64,000 nt of DNA from Zhengitettix transpicula (Eukaryota; Arthropoda; Insecta; Orthoptera; Tetrigidae), in assembly GCA_037074705.1 (NCBI GenBank), contig CM073591.1, positions 89,260,032-89,324,031 on the forward strand, written 5' to 3'. Of this stretch, positions 36,250 through 48,129 are shown in pieces. Below the pieces are notes generated by a model, which was given only the letters and a program-made list of their open reading frames with translations, searched no databases and had not been told where the DNA came from. The position numbers and the translations under genes were made by a program. How positions within the stretch are numbered: the stretch's first letter is position 1; each line of letters starts with the position of its first letter.

Positions 36250-38350
36250 ATATTGACCAACCCGAGGACTTTCCAATCAACATATTTATACGGAAATTCT
36301 TCATTCTCTAATTTCATATATTCATTGACACGTTTTAAGAATAGATATCTCTTCTGATATTTTTCTCCGACCCGAATAATCACGATGATCCCGTGATCTT
36401 AGTCTAAGCAGTCCAGGCCGTAAATACAAACAAGGCAGGAATAGGTCTAAGATAGTTTATCCTAACTGTTCTTGAAAAAATTGAAACTTGAATTAACACT
36501 GCAGAAACAACTCCCATGGTTTTTCATTATTTTTTTCTCATTTCAGTAGTCATTGTCAATAACAAGGAAAATACAGTGTTTAATTGAGATACACTTCCTG
36601 CAGAGTATAGTCAAACTTCCTGAAAGTCAAGCCCTAAAGGACGAATTCCATTTCAAAAATTTATTAAGTTTCACAATACTATTGTTTTATTTATTTTAAC
36701 GAATTGAATGGAATTTGTTAAAAGTATCAAATGAGATAATATGAAAAATATTAATAGTAGTAATAATAATAATAAGAAAATATAATAATAATTATTCATT
36801 TATATTATACGATAAAAATATTTTTGTAACAGCGTAAGAGCTTATATGAAAACGCTGGATAAAATTTATGTAACAACGTAAAAAATTCTATTTTTAGGAA
36901 CATGTTGAAAATTTTTATTCATACTGATGAGTACAATTATGGCACTTTAAAAATATAATGATTTATACACACTCAGTGACTGTCGCATTACTTTAACGTG
37001 ACTGAAATACCCGATCTCATACTTTGCATAACAATAATTTTCAGTGCAAAAAAATGTGCCTCCTACCGGAAAGTTACATTTGAGAAATGTATAAATTATT
37101 AATTATATATTTGGGTAAATTTAACTAACTAAATATTTAGACTTTTTGAAATACATATTGTTTTCATGAATCCTATGCCAATGTAAATTAATTGAATGAT
37201 AAATAACAAACATTTGCATAATTAAATAGTAATTAAATTATGCAGAAAAAATCGTACGTGGAATACGATTTTAGTGTGTAACCAGAGTAGGAAAACAAAA
37301 ATTCTTGTCAAAAAATTAAATAGAATCTAGTGTCAAATAAAGCACAATTTTTGGTTTTGAAAAAAAAATAGCTAATTGCCCTAGTATTTATTTATCCAGT
37401 TCTTGTATAATTAGGAAAATGAATTAATTCTGCCTGTAGCGTCAAATCGGTACAATATTGTTAGTTTCAACTCCAGGACTTGAAATAGATAAAACCTGGA
37501 GTGAATCCAACCTTGAAAAATATTCAGAAACATGACGATGTCTAATAATCATTGAAATACCTAAAAGACTTGTTGGCAGTGTTCAAATAATAAAAGTTAA
37601 AAAAGAGAGATAGTGAGTGGTATCCGAAGATTAATCATCCCCGACGCCGAAAACCGCAGGATGACGAATCATCTTCACCCAATGGTCCATGGTTAAAGTG
37701 AGTTGTAAAGATAGTTGCTTCAATTGCATTCCCAAACATCTTATTTACAAACTGCTGCCTACAGAGCTCTGATTGACTAATCTGGGGTTTTAATTTCATC
37801 GGGACTATCACTAATTAGTGATGCGTTTCGTCAATAATCTCGGTTAACTGTGACATATTAATATGAAAATATACTCACCGACCTCAAAGACGATGAATTT
37901 GAACTTAAATAACGTCGATATTAAAATAAACTTAGCGATCTACCAATCCCGTCGATTTCGACATTTTATTATTAACTCATTCCCTCCCTCCAACCCAATG
38001 TTGAAGGAGTTGAGCTCGGCCCTGACCCGAATCGGGAATATCACTCAATTTTGGAACTCATCAACCTTATCAATTCTGAATTTTGGATTATTTAATATTT
38101 ACCATCTGTCACCATCCTCCTATACCAATACTTACTGTCATTGGACTTGGATACTAGTAACCGTAGTTTATGCATAATTTTTATGTCACCTGTTAATCTT
38201 ACAGGTGTCTTACCAACAATATTTCAATATTCAATATTTTGTAATATTTTTAAAAAAAATTGGTTATTTCATCGCGGGTTCCTATTACTATTTGGGGCCT
38301 TGATTTCTCCATAAATAGATTATTACAATAGATATTATGACTATTAAGAC
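36250..38350. other. AT-rich stretch, (TAA)n and a palindrome
   Basis: (TAA)n lies at 36757-36775. The 16-bp palindrome ATCACTAATTAGTGAT lies at about 37807-37822, followed by GCGTTTCGTCAA, a possible fragment of the GAAACG repeats. A 104-codon plus-strand ORF (37863-38177) has no recognisable features. Confidence 0.45.
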
Positions 38351-38353
38351 AAC

Positions 38354-38885
38354 TTATAAATAAAGGAGAGCCTTTCGAAAATTGTAAGAGTGACGTTACG
38401 TAAATAAAGGAGCTTATATACTATGTTGTACGTAAATACACGTAGTCTAAATTGGCCAAAAAATCCTATCATAAGCAAGGTATTGTACGAGAGAGTTTAG
38501 TGAGCAGTCTGGACGCTTGTTGATCCGTTTTGTCAAGGAGAAGCTGTTGCGATGGAGATACAAGTGAGAACAGTTACTAACTCTGAGTGTGCTTCCAGAA
38601 AATGGTCTCAACATCCACGACGCTGAAGAACTCGGAAGCCATCTCACAATGAGTCGGATTAACGTAAGTGACGCACACTGGTAATTTGAAGTCGCAAAGT
38701 TTTGCATTATTTATATTTAAATTATATTTCTACGTTATAATTCAAACGTTTCAAAACTGTTCCAATTCACTAAGTCGTAGAAGTACCCTAGTTTTTAACA
38801 GCCCACATAAGGTCCTTGAGTTTTTTTAAAAATATATTGTATTTTGTAATCCCTTAAAGCGTAAATAAAGGAACTTATATTCACC
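38354..38885 (+). repeat. TAAATAAAGGAR repeats around a possible inserted segment
   Basis: TAAATAAAGGAG occurs at about 38355 and again, as CGTAAATAAAGGARCTTATAT, at about 38399-38420 and 38861-38882. The last two are near-identical 20-bp direct repeats around about 440 bp. That interval (38447-38707) has an 86-codon minus-strand frame containing RWLPSSSASWMLRPFSGSTL. It looks coding-like in composition but I do not recognise it. The repeats could be a target-site duplication of an inserted segment. Confidence 0.4.
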
Positions 38886-39169
38886 CAGTTTTTTTAAATT
38901 AAACTTCTAATATTAATAACAAAAACAACTTTTTTTAAATATATATCAGATTTATTTGACCGCTTTCAGAGGAAATCTGTCCCAATGGACATACCATTTC
39001 ATATTTTTCCGTCTGCAGTACCTCACGGATGACGGGTCTATTTTCATGAGGTGCAAAAGGCAGAGCCTTGTAGTGTTAATAAGGATTCGACAGAAAGATC
39101 ATCTATTGCAATGATTATTTATCATTTTAATCAATAAGCAACGATAGCTTTAGTACACATCGCAGTTTT

Positions 39170-39640
39170 CTGATGAAGGTTCGAAAATCTAGAATTCTCG
39201 TCTGGTGAAGCTGGTCTGCGGTTGGCGCTGCAAGATCTCATTCTTAAAAGTGGCTATAGATGAAGATGGTAGCGGATGAAGTTTCCCCGTGTATAATATC
39301 TTCTTGGAGGCAGTAAGGGTATCGCTGCAAGGTCAGTTTTCCAGCGCGTACTGCGGGAGCCGTCCCACTCTAGTTGGCTGCATGTCATACATAAAATTAT
39401 CCATCGGCTGGCTGGGTATTATGGCAACCGTCCGTCTTGGACATAATCGCTCTTCAGTGAAATTATCGCCAACTACGGACGGTCAAGGGGTTCTTGCGGG
39501 GGGTCTTCGCAGCTTCCGTAAGTACTCGGATGGTAATTAACGCAAGACGCAAAAACTCAGGCCTCGAGCTGTTAAAATTATGCGACTTTTCCGAACACGG
39601 TTTCTAATTTTGGAACGTTCAAAGCTCCGCCAATAGCCTC
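39170..39640. other. GC-richer island next to a hammerhead-like fragment
   Basis: CTGATGAAGGTTCGAAAATC at 39170-39189 is a weak member of the CTGANGA...GAAA set. From about 39190 to 39640 GC rises. CCGTCCG (about 39429) faces CGGACGG (about 39476) as a short inverted repeat. An 83-codon ORF (39289-39540) has no recognised features. This may be an unknown element or conserved noncoding DNA. Confidence 0.3.
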
Positions 39641-41140
39641 TTAGCAGGCGTAATAAAAAGTACAGAATACTTGGCTCAGTAACCGCGATTGCCGTACAAA
39701 ACGAGAAACACGACTTTACGAGTAAATGCCTTGTGTCAACACAAAGAAATATACAGAACCTACCTCTCTTTTATTTAAGTCTTATGGCTAGAAAGAAAAT
39801 TAATTTACTAGCCGAGAGTGAAACTCGTATACAAAGTGAGACGTATCACTGATCACAAGAATGACCCCATACTTAGTTTTTATATTTTCTTAACAGATGC
39901 GTACTTCTGCCAAAAAAAACCATTAATTTTCTAGTTTTGCGTTTCTGTTCATAAGTTAGGAGCTCAATGCAAAAGTTTATTTACGTTTATAGATTAAAGA
40001 AATTTATTCAAACTTCTTACCTCATATCAGATGGTATAAGGTATAAAACATTTATAACAACGTTATAAAACTTCAGTTTTTTTAATATCACGCGACATAA
40101 TTCACTTACGTTGTAGTACATTCATTTTAAGTACAGCCTTGATTCATTATTAAACATTTGTTGTTTAAACATTTAATAATTACTTAAATGTTGAGTCATA
40201 TTGCCAGGAAGGAATGTGGATATTACAGACTTTCTCCACAGCCATAAATGATAATTAAACCTGCAGCAGCCAAAGGACTCAGTCGCATGACTGAAGTTTT
40301 GTTTTCACAAGCAATTGTTTAGGTTTAGCTATTCACTACTATGCACTAACATTTAATTATAACACCAAATGATAATAACGCTGATATTCAAGAGAGAATC
40401 TGCATCTTGATGTTTAAGACGGTAGATGACAATTATAAGGGATGGAAACCAATGTTTCTTTGATAATTTATTGAAATTCTCACAAAATATTTCACTTTAT
40501 TTTGAATTTCAAATAATTTTTCCACATCATTCCTCGAGATCTCAACGATTCAGTTATCATTTAAAGTAGGTTAATTAAGTAATGGTTTTGAACCTATTTT
40601 CGCATTTACTTTGTAATGTTTAATGAAAGATTAATTTTGAAATACTTAAAAAACTGTATTATGAAATCCGCGACTTCTTTCATAGCAAGTTGAAATATCA
40701 GACGTGAAAATTAATTTTAAACCAATAACCCAACGTCAGACACACAAGAGCCCAAGATGAAAAATTTCTACAAATAATGTTCGATTCGGATGTATAGAGA
40801 CCTCTGAAATAGTTTGTATTGATTTTCAATTTCTCCTAACATAATATTGCAACTAAATACGTGTTACATTCAAACCGTTGGATAGAAACAGATGAAATTA
40901 TTTATTCTACCAGATAAATTCAATTCTCAACGTATCCATACCCTGTTTTCGAATTCCTCTCATTGCGTAGGTATTGTATTTAAAAGTAAAAGTAAGTAAT
41001 TTTTTTTTAATTAGGTGAAACCCTAAATATTAATATAGGAATACTATTGTATAAACGATTGACTTTATTCCTGTATTAACGTTATACGAATGTAAACATT
41101 TTACGTCAAGAAATACTATACGGTTGACTTTTACGTTGCT
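39641..41140. other. AT-rich stretch without recognised features
   Basis: No supported gene or repeat was seen. Confidence 0.45.
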
Positions 41141-41438
41141 ATGCTGGAAGACGACAACTTAAATGTTGTTTCCGACATTCGAGTTCTTGTATGGAGTATG
41201 GGATCTTTATGTCACCCGTTCTTGTTGGACAACCTCTTACGTTTGTCAGTTTCGTTTCATCTTACAGACTGCTCGTATAGCTTTCTACGGAACAGTTTCG
41301 ACTTCGAGACAACTCTTTACGTGTCCAATTTGTGACGACTCTGACATTCGTTCTTATTGGAATGTTGGAACACAATCTCATTCCTCACGCTGCCTCCACG
41401 TCAAGGACGCTGAATCTCCTCATATAATCCCAACATAA
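41141..41438 (+). pseudogene. Unrecognised coding-like fragment
   Basis: Overlapping plus-strand frames (41141-41335 and 41163-41438) occupy a less AT-rich segment. The second contains FTCPICDDSDIRSYWNVGTQ and SHSSRCLHVKDAESPHIIPT. CPIC..D could suggest a cysteine pair, but the matching second pair of a zinc finger is not clear. A decayed mobile-element ORF is more likely than a gene. Neither strand gives a family I can name. Confidence 0.25.
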
Positions 41439-42078
41439 GGCCAAAAATCTGTTCATCAAAATATTAGGCAATGGAAATCATTTCGCATTATTTATACAGG
41501 TCAGTCGTTTCTCATATTCTGAGTTCTATATACTGCGGAAGATTTTGCAATCGTAGATATCCAGTTCATGTTTGGCGTTCTATTGATACGAATTCCGCCA
41601 GTTATCTCAGGTCATAGATTCGAATACGCATCCATACACACATGCATAAATATCCTCTTTGGGTTTACTCACTCAATACTATTTATGTACTAATTAATTC
41701 TGATTGAAATCACGTGTTGATAAGCATTAATATTACTCACGATGTTTAAAGAGTGTGGTGACGTTTCTACTCCTGCCATCTATCTTTACTAGCACAAGTT
41801 CTTCCTTAATAATTTATGTGGTAACGACTATTTTTAATTTATTTTTATTACTTTAAAAGGAAAATTTTTGTATCATTATATATATATATCAATAAACATG
41901 GTATGTTTTCCAAAAAGGAAAGCGCTGAAATCTCCAAACATTATGCGAAAATTCCTTGAAAATTAACAGGTTATGGATTTTGGGCTTCACTTTAAAATCT
42001 CGATACCTAACGAGTTTAAAAGTCGATAATACATATCACCGTAGACGTCTAGTGCAACGTGTAATAGAAATAAGTTAC

Positions 42079-42252
42079 CTTTCTGAAAAATGACGATCTG
42101 AATTATTTTTTTCTTGCACAATGTTCCAACGTGAGGCAGGATAAGCGATGTGTGTATGGACCATAGGAATGTAGTAAACTGTTCCTGCTGGATTATCTGT
42201 ACGGTAGACACGTATCCTGTAGGTACCGTTGCGTAGAGAAAATTGATGTTTA
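42079..42252 (-). CDS. Candidate coding exon, protein unrecognised
   Basis: On the minus strand, 174 nt (58 codons) lie between an acceptor-like TTGTAGTTGCAG and a donor-like GAAAG|GTAACT. 174 is divisible by 3, so the exon would keep frame. The frame encodes KHQFSLRNGTYRIRVYRTDN, then PAGTVYYIPMVHTHIAYPAS and RWNIVQEKNNSDRHFSE. GC at third positions is higher than background, and the peptide has a varied, globular-looking composition unlike chance translation of AT-rich DNA. No upstream or downstream exon was found, and a mobile-element origin is not excluded. Confidence 0.35.
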
Positions 42253-42359
42253 CTGCAACTACAATAAATTTTTTTTATATAAATTGAAGGCATGATTTGT
42301 AAAATAATTGGTGATTTTATTCTAAACATAACTAAATTTAAAGTTGACAAACTTTATAA

Positions 42360-43735
42360 TTATAGGATTTTGTAAATTTATTTGGTTTATACAGTTCTAT
42401 TATTTTTTTAAGATGATTAAGGCTTAACTATCTGTCGAAAGCTACTTTTAAAAAAAATAGTATTGGAGTTCTAAAATTATTTCTTGTGACTGATTAAAAA
42501 CTTGTGGGGTTACATTAAGAAATTGCCAAATTAAAAATCGGTCATACTCAATATATAATCCCTAATGTATAAATCATATTATAAGTCTCCAATGTGCAGA
42601 GCACAAATTTTTCGCGTATTAATCTGGCCCTAAAATGACGCTGATTGGTTATTCAAACCATTCAATCGCGAACATTCATTGTTTCGTCTCTTCCTTGGTC
42701 AGACCAAATTCCCTTCGCTAAACGTATAATAATAATAATAATAATAAAATATATATATATATGCAAACACTATACAAGGAATATATAATGGGGATTAAAA
42801 TGATTCACAATAATCACGTGTGTACCTCAGAGACAAATAAGTGAGATATCCCAAATAGACAACTGTGAAATTAAAACTTTACGTAAATAATAATCGTGAA
42901 AATATAAATTACTTACATGTAAAAAAATATGAGTTGAATAAACTAACTGCCGCAGTTAATCAACAGTATATGGTTTTACGTTTTGGCCTATATAATCCTG
43001 TGAACTTGCAGAATTATATATGGAACAGTGGGGTGGACTAACAAAGAAATCTTCTGTGGCGATTCAAGAGTTGTCGCTTGCATTGTGACAACAGCCCCCT
43101 CATAACAGATTCAAGATGTCCAGACGAGAGTGAAAATTGTTTGAATCAATTACTGGCAAATAAAGTGACTTAGAACAACGGAGAATTATTGAATTCTTTT
43201 TAAACCAAGCAGGAAATCAGGTCTTTGTGACTCGTTAGTTATTTAAGTTTGATTATTTAATAAAGAAATGTAAATGGTTAATTTTGCGCTCTAGATCACT
43301 ATAAGACGTTTCTTTCATTAAGTCGTTAGTACTCCAACGGGATGAAGTACAGTACTATTAAAATATGGGCACATTATCGAATATGAGGTTTTTAAAAGTT
43401 TCGCATTATATTAATCCAAAGAACATCCCGCATTTTTGACACTTTGCTTTACAATCTGTCTATAGACATTTAGAATTTTTTTTCTTGTATAGTAAATAAT
43501 ATACTTGAGGTAGTCCATTGATTACTTCATTAAACAGAAATACAGTTCGTTTCTTTATTATTAGTCGGCACGTTACATTACATTCGTGCTTCGTTACATA
43601 AAAAATGGATACATCTACAGAAACAGAAATAAACTTCATTTTATTATTATTTCTTTATTGTTGTTTTTTTAAAATCAAATTTGTATTTTGAGAATGGATA
43701 CAATAAAATTTTAACAGTTTCTTTATGACTGGGAC
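42360..43735. other. AT-rich stretch with (AAT)n/(AT)n
   Basis: (AAT)n at 42726-42748 runs into (AT)n up to 42762. No gene was recognised. Confidence 0.5.
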
Positions 43736-43739
43736 GGTA

Positions 43740-44205
43740 TTGTGATGTTCCTTTCATCCGCCAAATACTGCAGGTGTAACCACCTGAAGTCGGTTCGCAA
43801 AATTATCCATTCCAACACCTGCAAAACGCCCTATAAAGATCAAACCGTTGTTTGGAATGAATTCATATATTGGAAACGTTTTATGAGTTTTGTGATTTTT
43901 ATCCGAGTGAACTGTCTGTTGGTATGAATTACACCCTTTAAATGGCATCCCCTCTCTCGAGTGCAGCTGCCCTAAGCCCGCGCATGCGTGTATGGCGGGT
44001 TTTACAGCCCGCGCCGGCCCGAGGCTGTCATAAAGTGAACAGTCTTCGTTAGCGTCCATGCTGCGGTCATTCTTCCTACGGTCCCGACTGAGCAACGGCG
44101 AAAAAGAGCTCATCTTGTACCCTGCAAGCGGTAGCGCGTAATTGTGCGCATACAGAGCATTTATTGTAACACAACTACAATTGCGTTCGTTATGGTACAA
44201 CAATG
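43740..44205. promoter_or_regulatory. GC-rich island with NRF1-like site
   Basis: The centre (43930-44190) is GC- and CpG-rich. GCGCATGCG at 43980-43988 is NRF1-like and ATGGCGG at 43992-43998 follows it, the same two motifs as in the 33.56-34.44 kb island. A 149-codon minus-strand frame (43754-44203) crosses it, beginning MLYHNERNCSCVTINALYAH, with no recognised domain. This could be a second promoter, a conserved element or an unknown exon. Confidence 0.35.
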
Positions 44206-44839
44206 TAAGAAAGAAAGTGATAAACGGCTGGGAAGCTCTGAACGGTCAATCCTCTCTAGGTAAAACTGGTACTTAACCCATTTTAAATTTTATTTATATG
44301 TTTAAAAATATAATGAATAAAGCAAACGATTTAAGACATTCAAAATAATCCAGCTTTTGTATCAGCTACATATAAAAATTCTGTTTTTAAAAATAATTTT
44401 GCCATAACAATAATAAAATTTTCTCTACAAAAAGGTTTGATAAATACATATACAAATGAAAAAATCAAGCAAAACCATATTTGATACAATTTTCGGCTTT
44501 GCCATGATATTTTCAACTCATGCTGCTTCAAGACGCAAGCTACCTTCTTCAATCCTTCGTATCATCTCAACAAAACTTTGCGATTCCTTGAGTAACTATA
44601 ATTAGTTGCTCTATATTCAATGCAAAATGGTTGTTTCCAGCAAAGTTCATTGCAGATGTTCCAAAACCAAAAATGGTATCTTTAGCTCAGAGTTGATCAA
44701 ATTAAAAATGACAAGTGTTGGAATGTAATTTAACAACACATGATAACAGGTCTAAGACGAAATAACAAATAGATCTGCACTAAAGGAAACTATACACCAT
44801 GCATGTTCCAATATACAGTTCCAAGTCGAATTCTTTGAC

Positions 44840-45130
44840 CCAGTTTCAAACCAGATTTCCTGGATTCGGTAGACGAATTTTGGGGTCTGAATTAAACTGC
44901 GTAACTTTATCTGAGCACATCTGCTTCTTCATTAGGAGTAATTGAGAAGTTTGTTGCTGGGCAGATGGCGCCAGCAGCACCGTTAGCGCATTCCGCAGCT
45001 CGCCTGATGCCGCAGTTCCTCTGGGCGATACCATCCCGAGACCTTGGACCAGCCAACGAAAATGAAGGGGTAGAGGGCCTGGACCTTACCTAATTCCCCA
45101 TAAGTGAGCTGCCGACCTAGCTCCGAGGCA
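44840..45130. other. GC-richer island with coding-like minus frame
   Basis: The minus strand (44846-45034) reads MVSPRGTAASGELRNALTVL, then LAPSAQQQTSQLLLMKKQMC. The composition is less AT-rich than the flanks to about 45130. I do not recognise the peptide. It may be part of a repeat family, an unknown exon or chance. Confidence 0.25.
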
Positions 45131-47572
45131 AAGGGGAAATGACGATTTTTATCGAACAAAAATATCTTAGAAATCTCCCTGCGGTCGTGGCCTTTATCAC
45201 CTATAACTGCTTCTTATTATGTTCTACCGAAAAGTCCTTTCTCTGGAATCGTTCCGAAACGGCAGCTTGGAAATTCATAATAGAAGGCTAACATATGTTT
45301 ATTAAAGCGGACAATTTTCTATCACGTCCGCATGGGCCGTGACTAGTAAGGGAAAAGGATTCGGGAACTGCTTAAATTACTTTAGTAAAAAAGTAGCGAT
45401 TATTATTTTCGAGAAGACGACGAGAGTTCGGTAATTGCGAATACGCTCGAGGCTCCGAAGAAGACCAAGCGATATTTGGCTCCTGGATTCGGTTCCGATC
45501 CTTTCTACTAACACTATAATTGGAATTTATCGTAAAACTATACATAAATTTGTATATAATTTCAACACACATGTAAGTAAAAATATGAGTGAGATTTCAT
45601 GTATATATATATATAATACACACATACATAATATACTTTCTATTCTATGTAAAAAGGTTTATCGACGTAACAACAGATTTCGATTCCTAATTTTCCTCTA
45701 CAAATCACTTACATGTTTCAAAGGTATATTAGGCAAGATTAACAGTAAAGTTATCCTTTCGTATTTTAATACCAGGTTCGTTCATTTTTAATACCAGATT
45801 TTTTAAAAGAATTTTATTTGTCTTATTACTAAAACTCCTTGCATATACACAAAGAAAAATATGGTTAAGGATCTGGTGTTTATTATATTAAAACTAAGTT
45901 TATTTTCTATATCCACATTATTTTATGGTAGGTATGTAAAGAAAGTTTAACTTTAAAATTTTAAGATCTGTTTGAATTATTCATAAGTGCCTGTTTTCTT
46001 CGTTAATTACGTTCACAGCAAAGCAAAATCTTGTTTTAACATCGCTCGTCTACTCTCATTATGCAGTGTGTTATGATAACACTAAATCACTTATTAGTTT
46101 TTTAATTATTTACTCATACCAATTTTTAAATTGGTATTGCAATGCCAGAATTTTTTACAGACAGTAAAGTTTCTATTTTAATATCGAAAAGTAGCCAATA
46201 TTAAAATGATACGATATAATTTTGAAACTACTCACACTTAATTGCACAAATAAACTTGCAATAAATTAATAATTTGTAATGAAAGTAATAATTTATACTA
46301 TAATGGAAATCGCTACAGTTGTAAATTAATTTATCTCCGCGGTTCTGTGAATTTTGATTTATTTCATACTGCTGGGTTTCCTATTTCCTTAATCAAACTT
46401 TAAAACAGTCACTCCTGGAAGCGGAATATCGCATAATTTCAATTTTTGTAAGAACCATCTTCTCTTACAATCGACTATGTCCTGCCAAATGTTTTTTCAA
46501 AGTTGTGACACTCTACTGCTATTTTTATCAGAAAATCGTTGAACGTGCGATCTCGTTAATCTCTCCTTGACATGGAAGCTTCCATTCTTCTTCGAGAAAT
46601 CCTTCATTTTGCATACAATTTTACAATTTATCGTGCTTGTAACTGATACAACACTGGAAGTAAGTGTTGGTCATACCTGCCAATGAGAGTTACATCTTAT
46701 ATATTGGCTCTGTCAACTCCTTTAACGACTTCGCCAGATCTCTCACTACTTGAATTTGATACTTTGGAGCAGTATCTGACTGTTATGTTAGCTTAATTGA
46801 CGAGTCTTTTCAAAACCCATTAGTTATTACTCATGTAAGTGCTTTCCACATTAAGGGAAGGAGGATTACTATCCTACAACTCATAAAATCCTATGCAGTA
46901 ATAACGGCTCCAGCTCGTAGCTACTGATTATATATTTTCACGACACATTTGAGTGCATCATTTTTCCACTTTCTATATAATACCTTATACTGAGTATGTA
47001 GAAAGCCGATTTTCAGTCTTTAAATGCTTCTCGTACAACTTTGTCAGGTGTATTTTCATCCTATACATTTTGCTTAAAATACTTTGAGTCATTTTACGCC
47101 TTTCAGTTATGTTTTTATTTCTTCTTGTTTATGGAATACCGTGTTTTGGTTTTATTGTCTTCCCTTATGACGTATTATATTCTACGTAAGTTCTTTCCTC
47201 ACTTTTAATTCCCTTATTCACTAATTTTTGCAGCCCTCTCATACAAAACCTGGTAATAAAACATATTTTAATAAATATTCTTTTCCGCTAGTCTTCTTTG
47301 ATTATCTATCAGGTCCATTTTTTCCAACATTTCTCTGTAATTTTATTTCATTCTAGCCTTGAATAAATTACTATTATTGAAATATACGATCTTGGGCGGC
47401 GATTAACTCCTTTAACGATATTATGTTTTTCGTTACTGTCCTAAAGTTTATTTATTTTACTTTCGTACGTTCATATGCTTGTTTATCCTTTAATTAGTTG
47501 CTAATATTCTGCGAGTTGCACCATTAACTCACCAGTTCAGTTTCTAGCTCCCACTATTTTCTCCGTTTCATA
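45131..47572. other. AT-rich stretch with one short palindrome
   Basis: ATACCAATTTTTAAATTGGT at 46116-46135 continues to a 22-bp inverted repeat (10-bp arms, 46116-46137). A 118-codon ORF (45435-45791) shows no family features. No gene is supported. Confidence 0.45.
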
Positions 47573-47574
47573 CA

Positions 47575-48121
47575 CAGGATGTAATAAAAACTCGACTGAA
47601 AAATTTCACGAATAGATTCCTCATAGTGAGAGAAGAAAAAAAGTGCACTACAACAAGGTTCCGGAAATGCATAATTACAGGGTTAACAGAACGTTTATAA
47701 TGTTAGTTCATGACGACATCCCTTGCTATTTGGAATAAAATGATGGTTACAATTGTTACTAGAGTAAACATGTAGTGAATAAAATTGACGTTGACATGAA
47801 TACTTCTTAGCACCCGTAAATGATTCCCCGTCATGTTTAAGTTACTTCGACATATCTCATCTGGTTGAGGCTGTCATACAGTACAGATATTTTCGATCGT
47901 TTTCCAAACTCAATGCGAAGAAGAGTAGCTGTCTGTATTGAGTCAAATGAGGTCGCTTTGAACATATTATCGATATGTGAACAGAGCGCTCCAACTAGTC
48001 AGTTGAACTTCATACAAGCCGATCAGATACAGAAGTTCCGATAGCTCTTTAATTATGCATTTCCGGACACTTATTGGAATCCATTCTTGAAATTTTGGCC
48101 GTCGAGTTTTGTTACACCCGG
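47575..48121. mobile_element. Non-autonomous mariner-type element (547 bp, long TIRs)
   Basis: The left end CAGGATGTAATAAAAACTCG and the reverse complement of the right end, CCGGGTGTAACAAAACTCG, are inverted copies. Pairing continues inward through AAATTTC..GAAT.GATTCC to TCCGGAAATGCATAATTA, giving arms of about 103 bp (left) and 74 bp (right), with one ~29-bp indel. TA follows the right end. The left flank reads TACA, so the TA duplication is imperfect. The CAGGRTG terminus resembles the end of the transposase relic at 875. No coding sequence is present, so mobilisation would need a transposase from elsewhere. Confidence 0.75.
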
Positions 48122-48129
48122 TATTTAAA

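Noticed and set aside
37863..38177. 104-codon plus-strand ORF
   Set aside because: Composition follows the local background, with no motif and no splice or promoter support.
41581..41660. Possible tRNA-SINE (B-box-like AGATTCGAATACG)
   Set aside because: The B box is imperfect, no A box is found at the right distance, and no A-tail or duplication is seen.
45435..45791. 118-codon ORF
   Set aside because: Ile/Lys/Asn/Tyr-rich translation including a (TA)n tract read as IYIYN. Consistent with chance.
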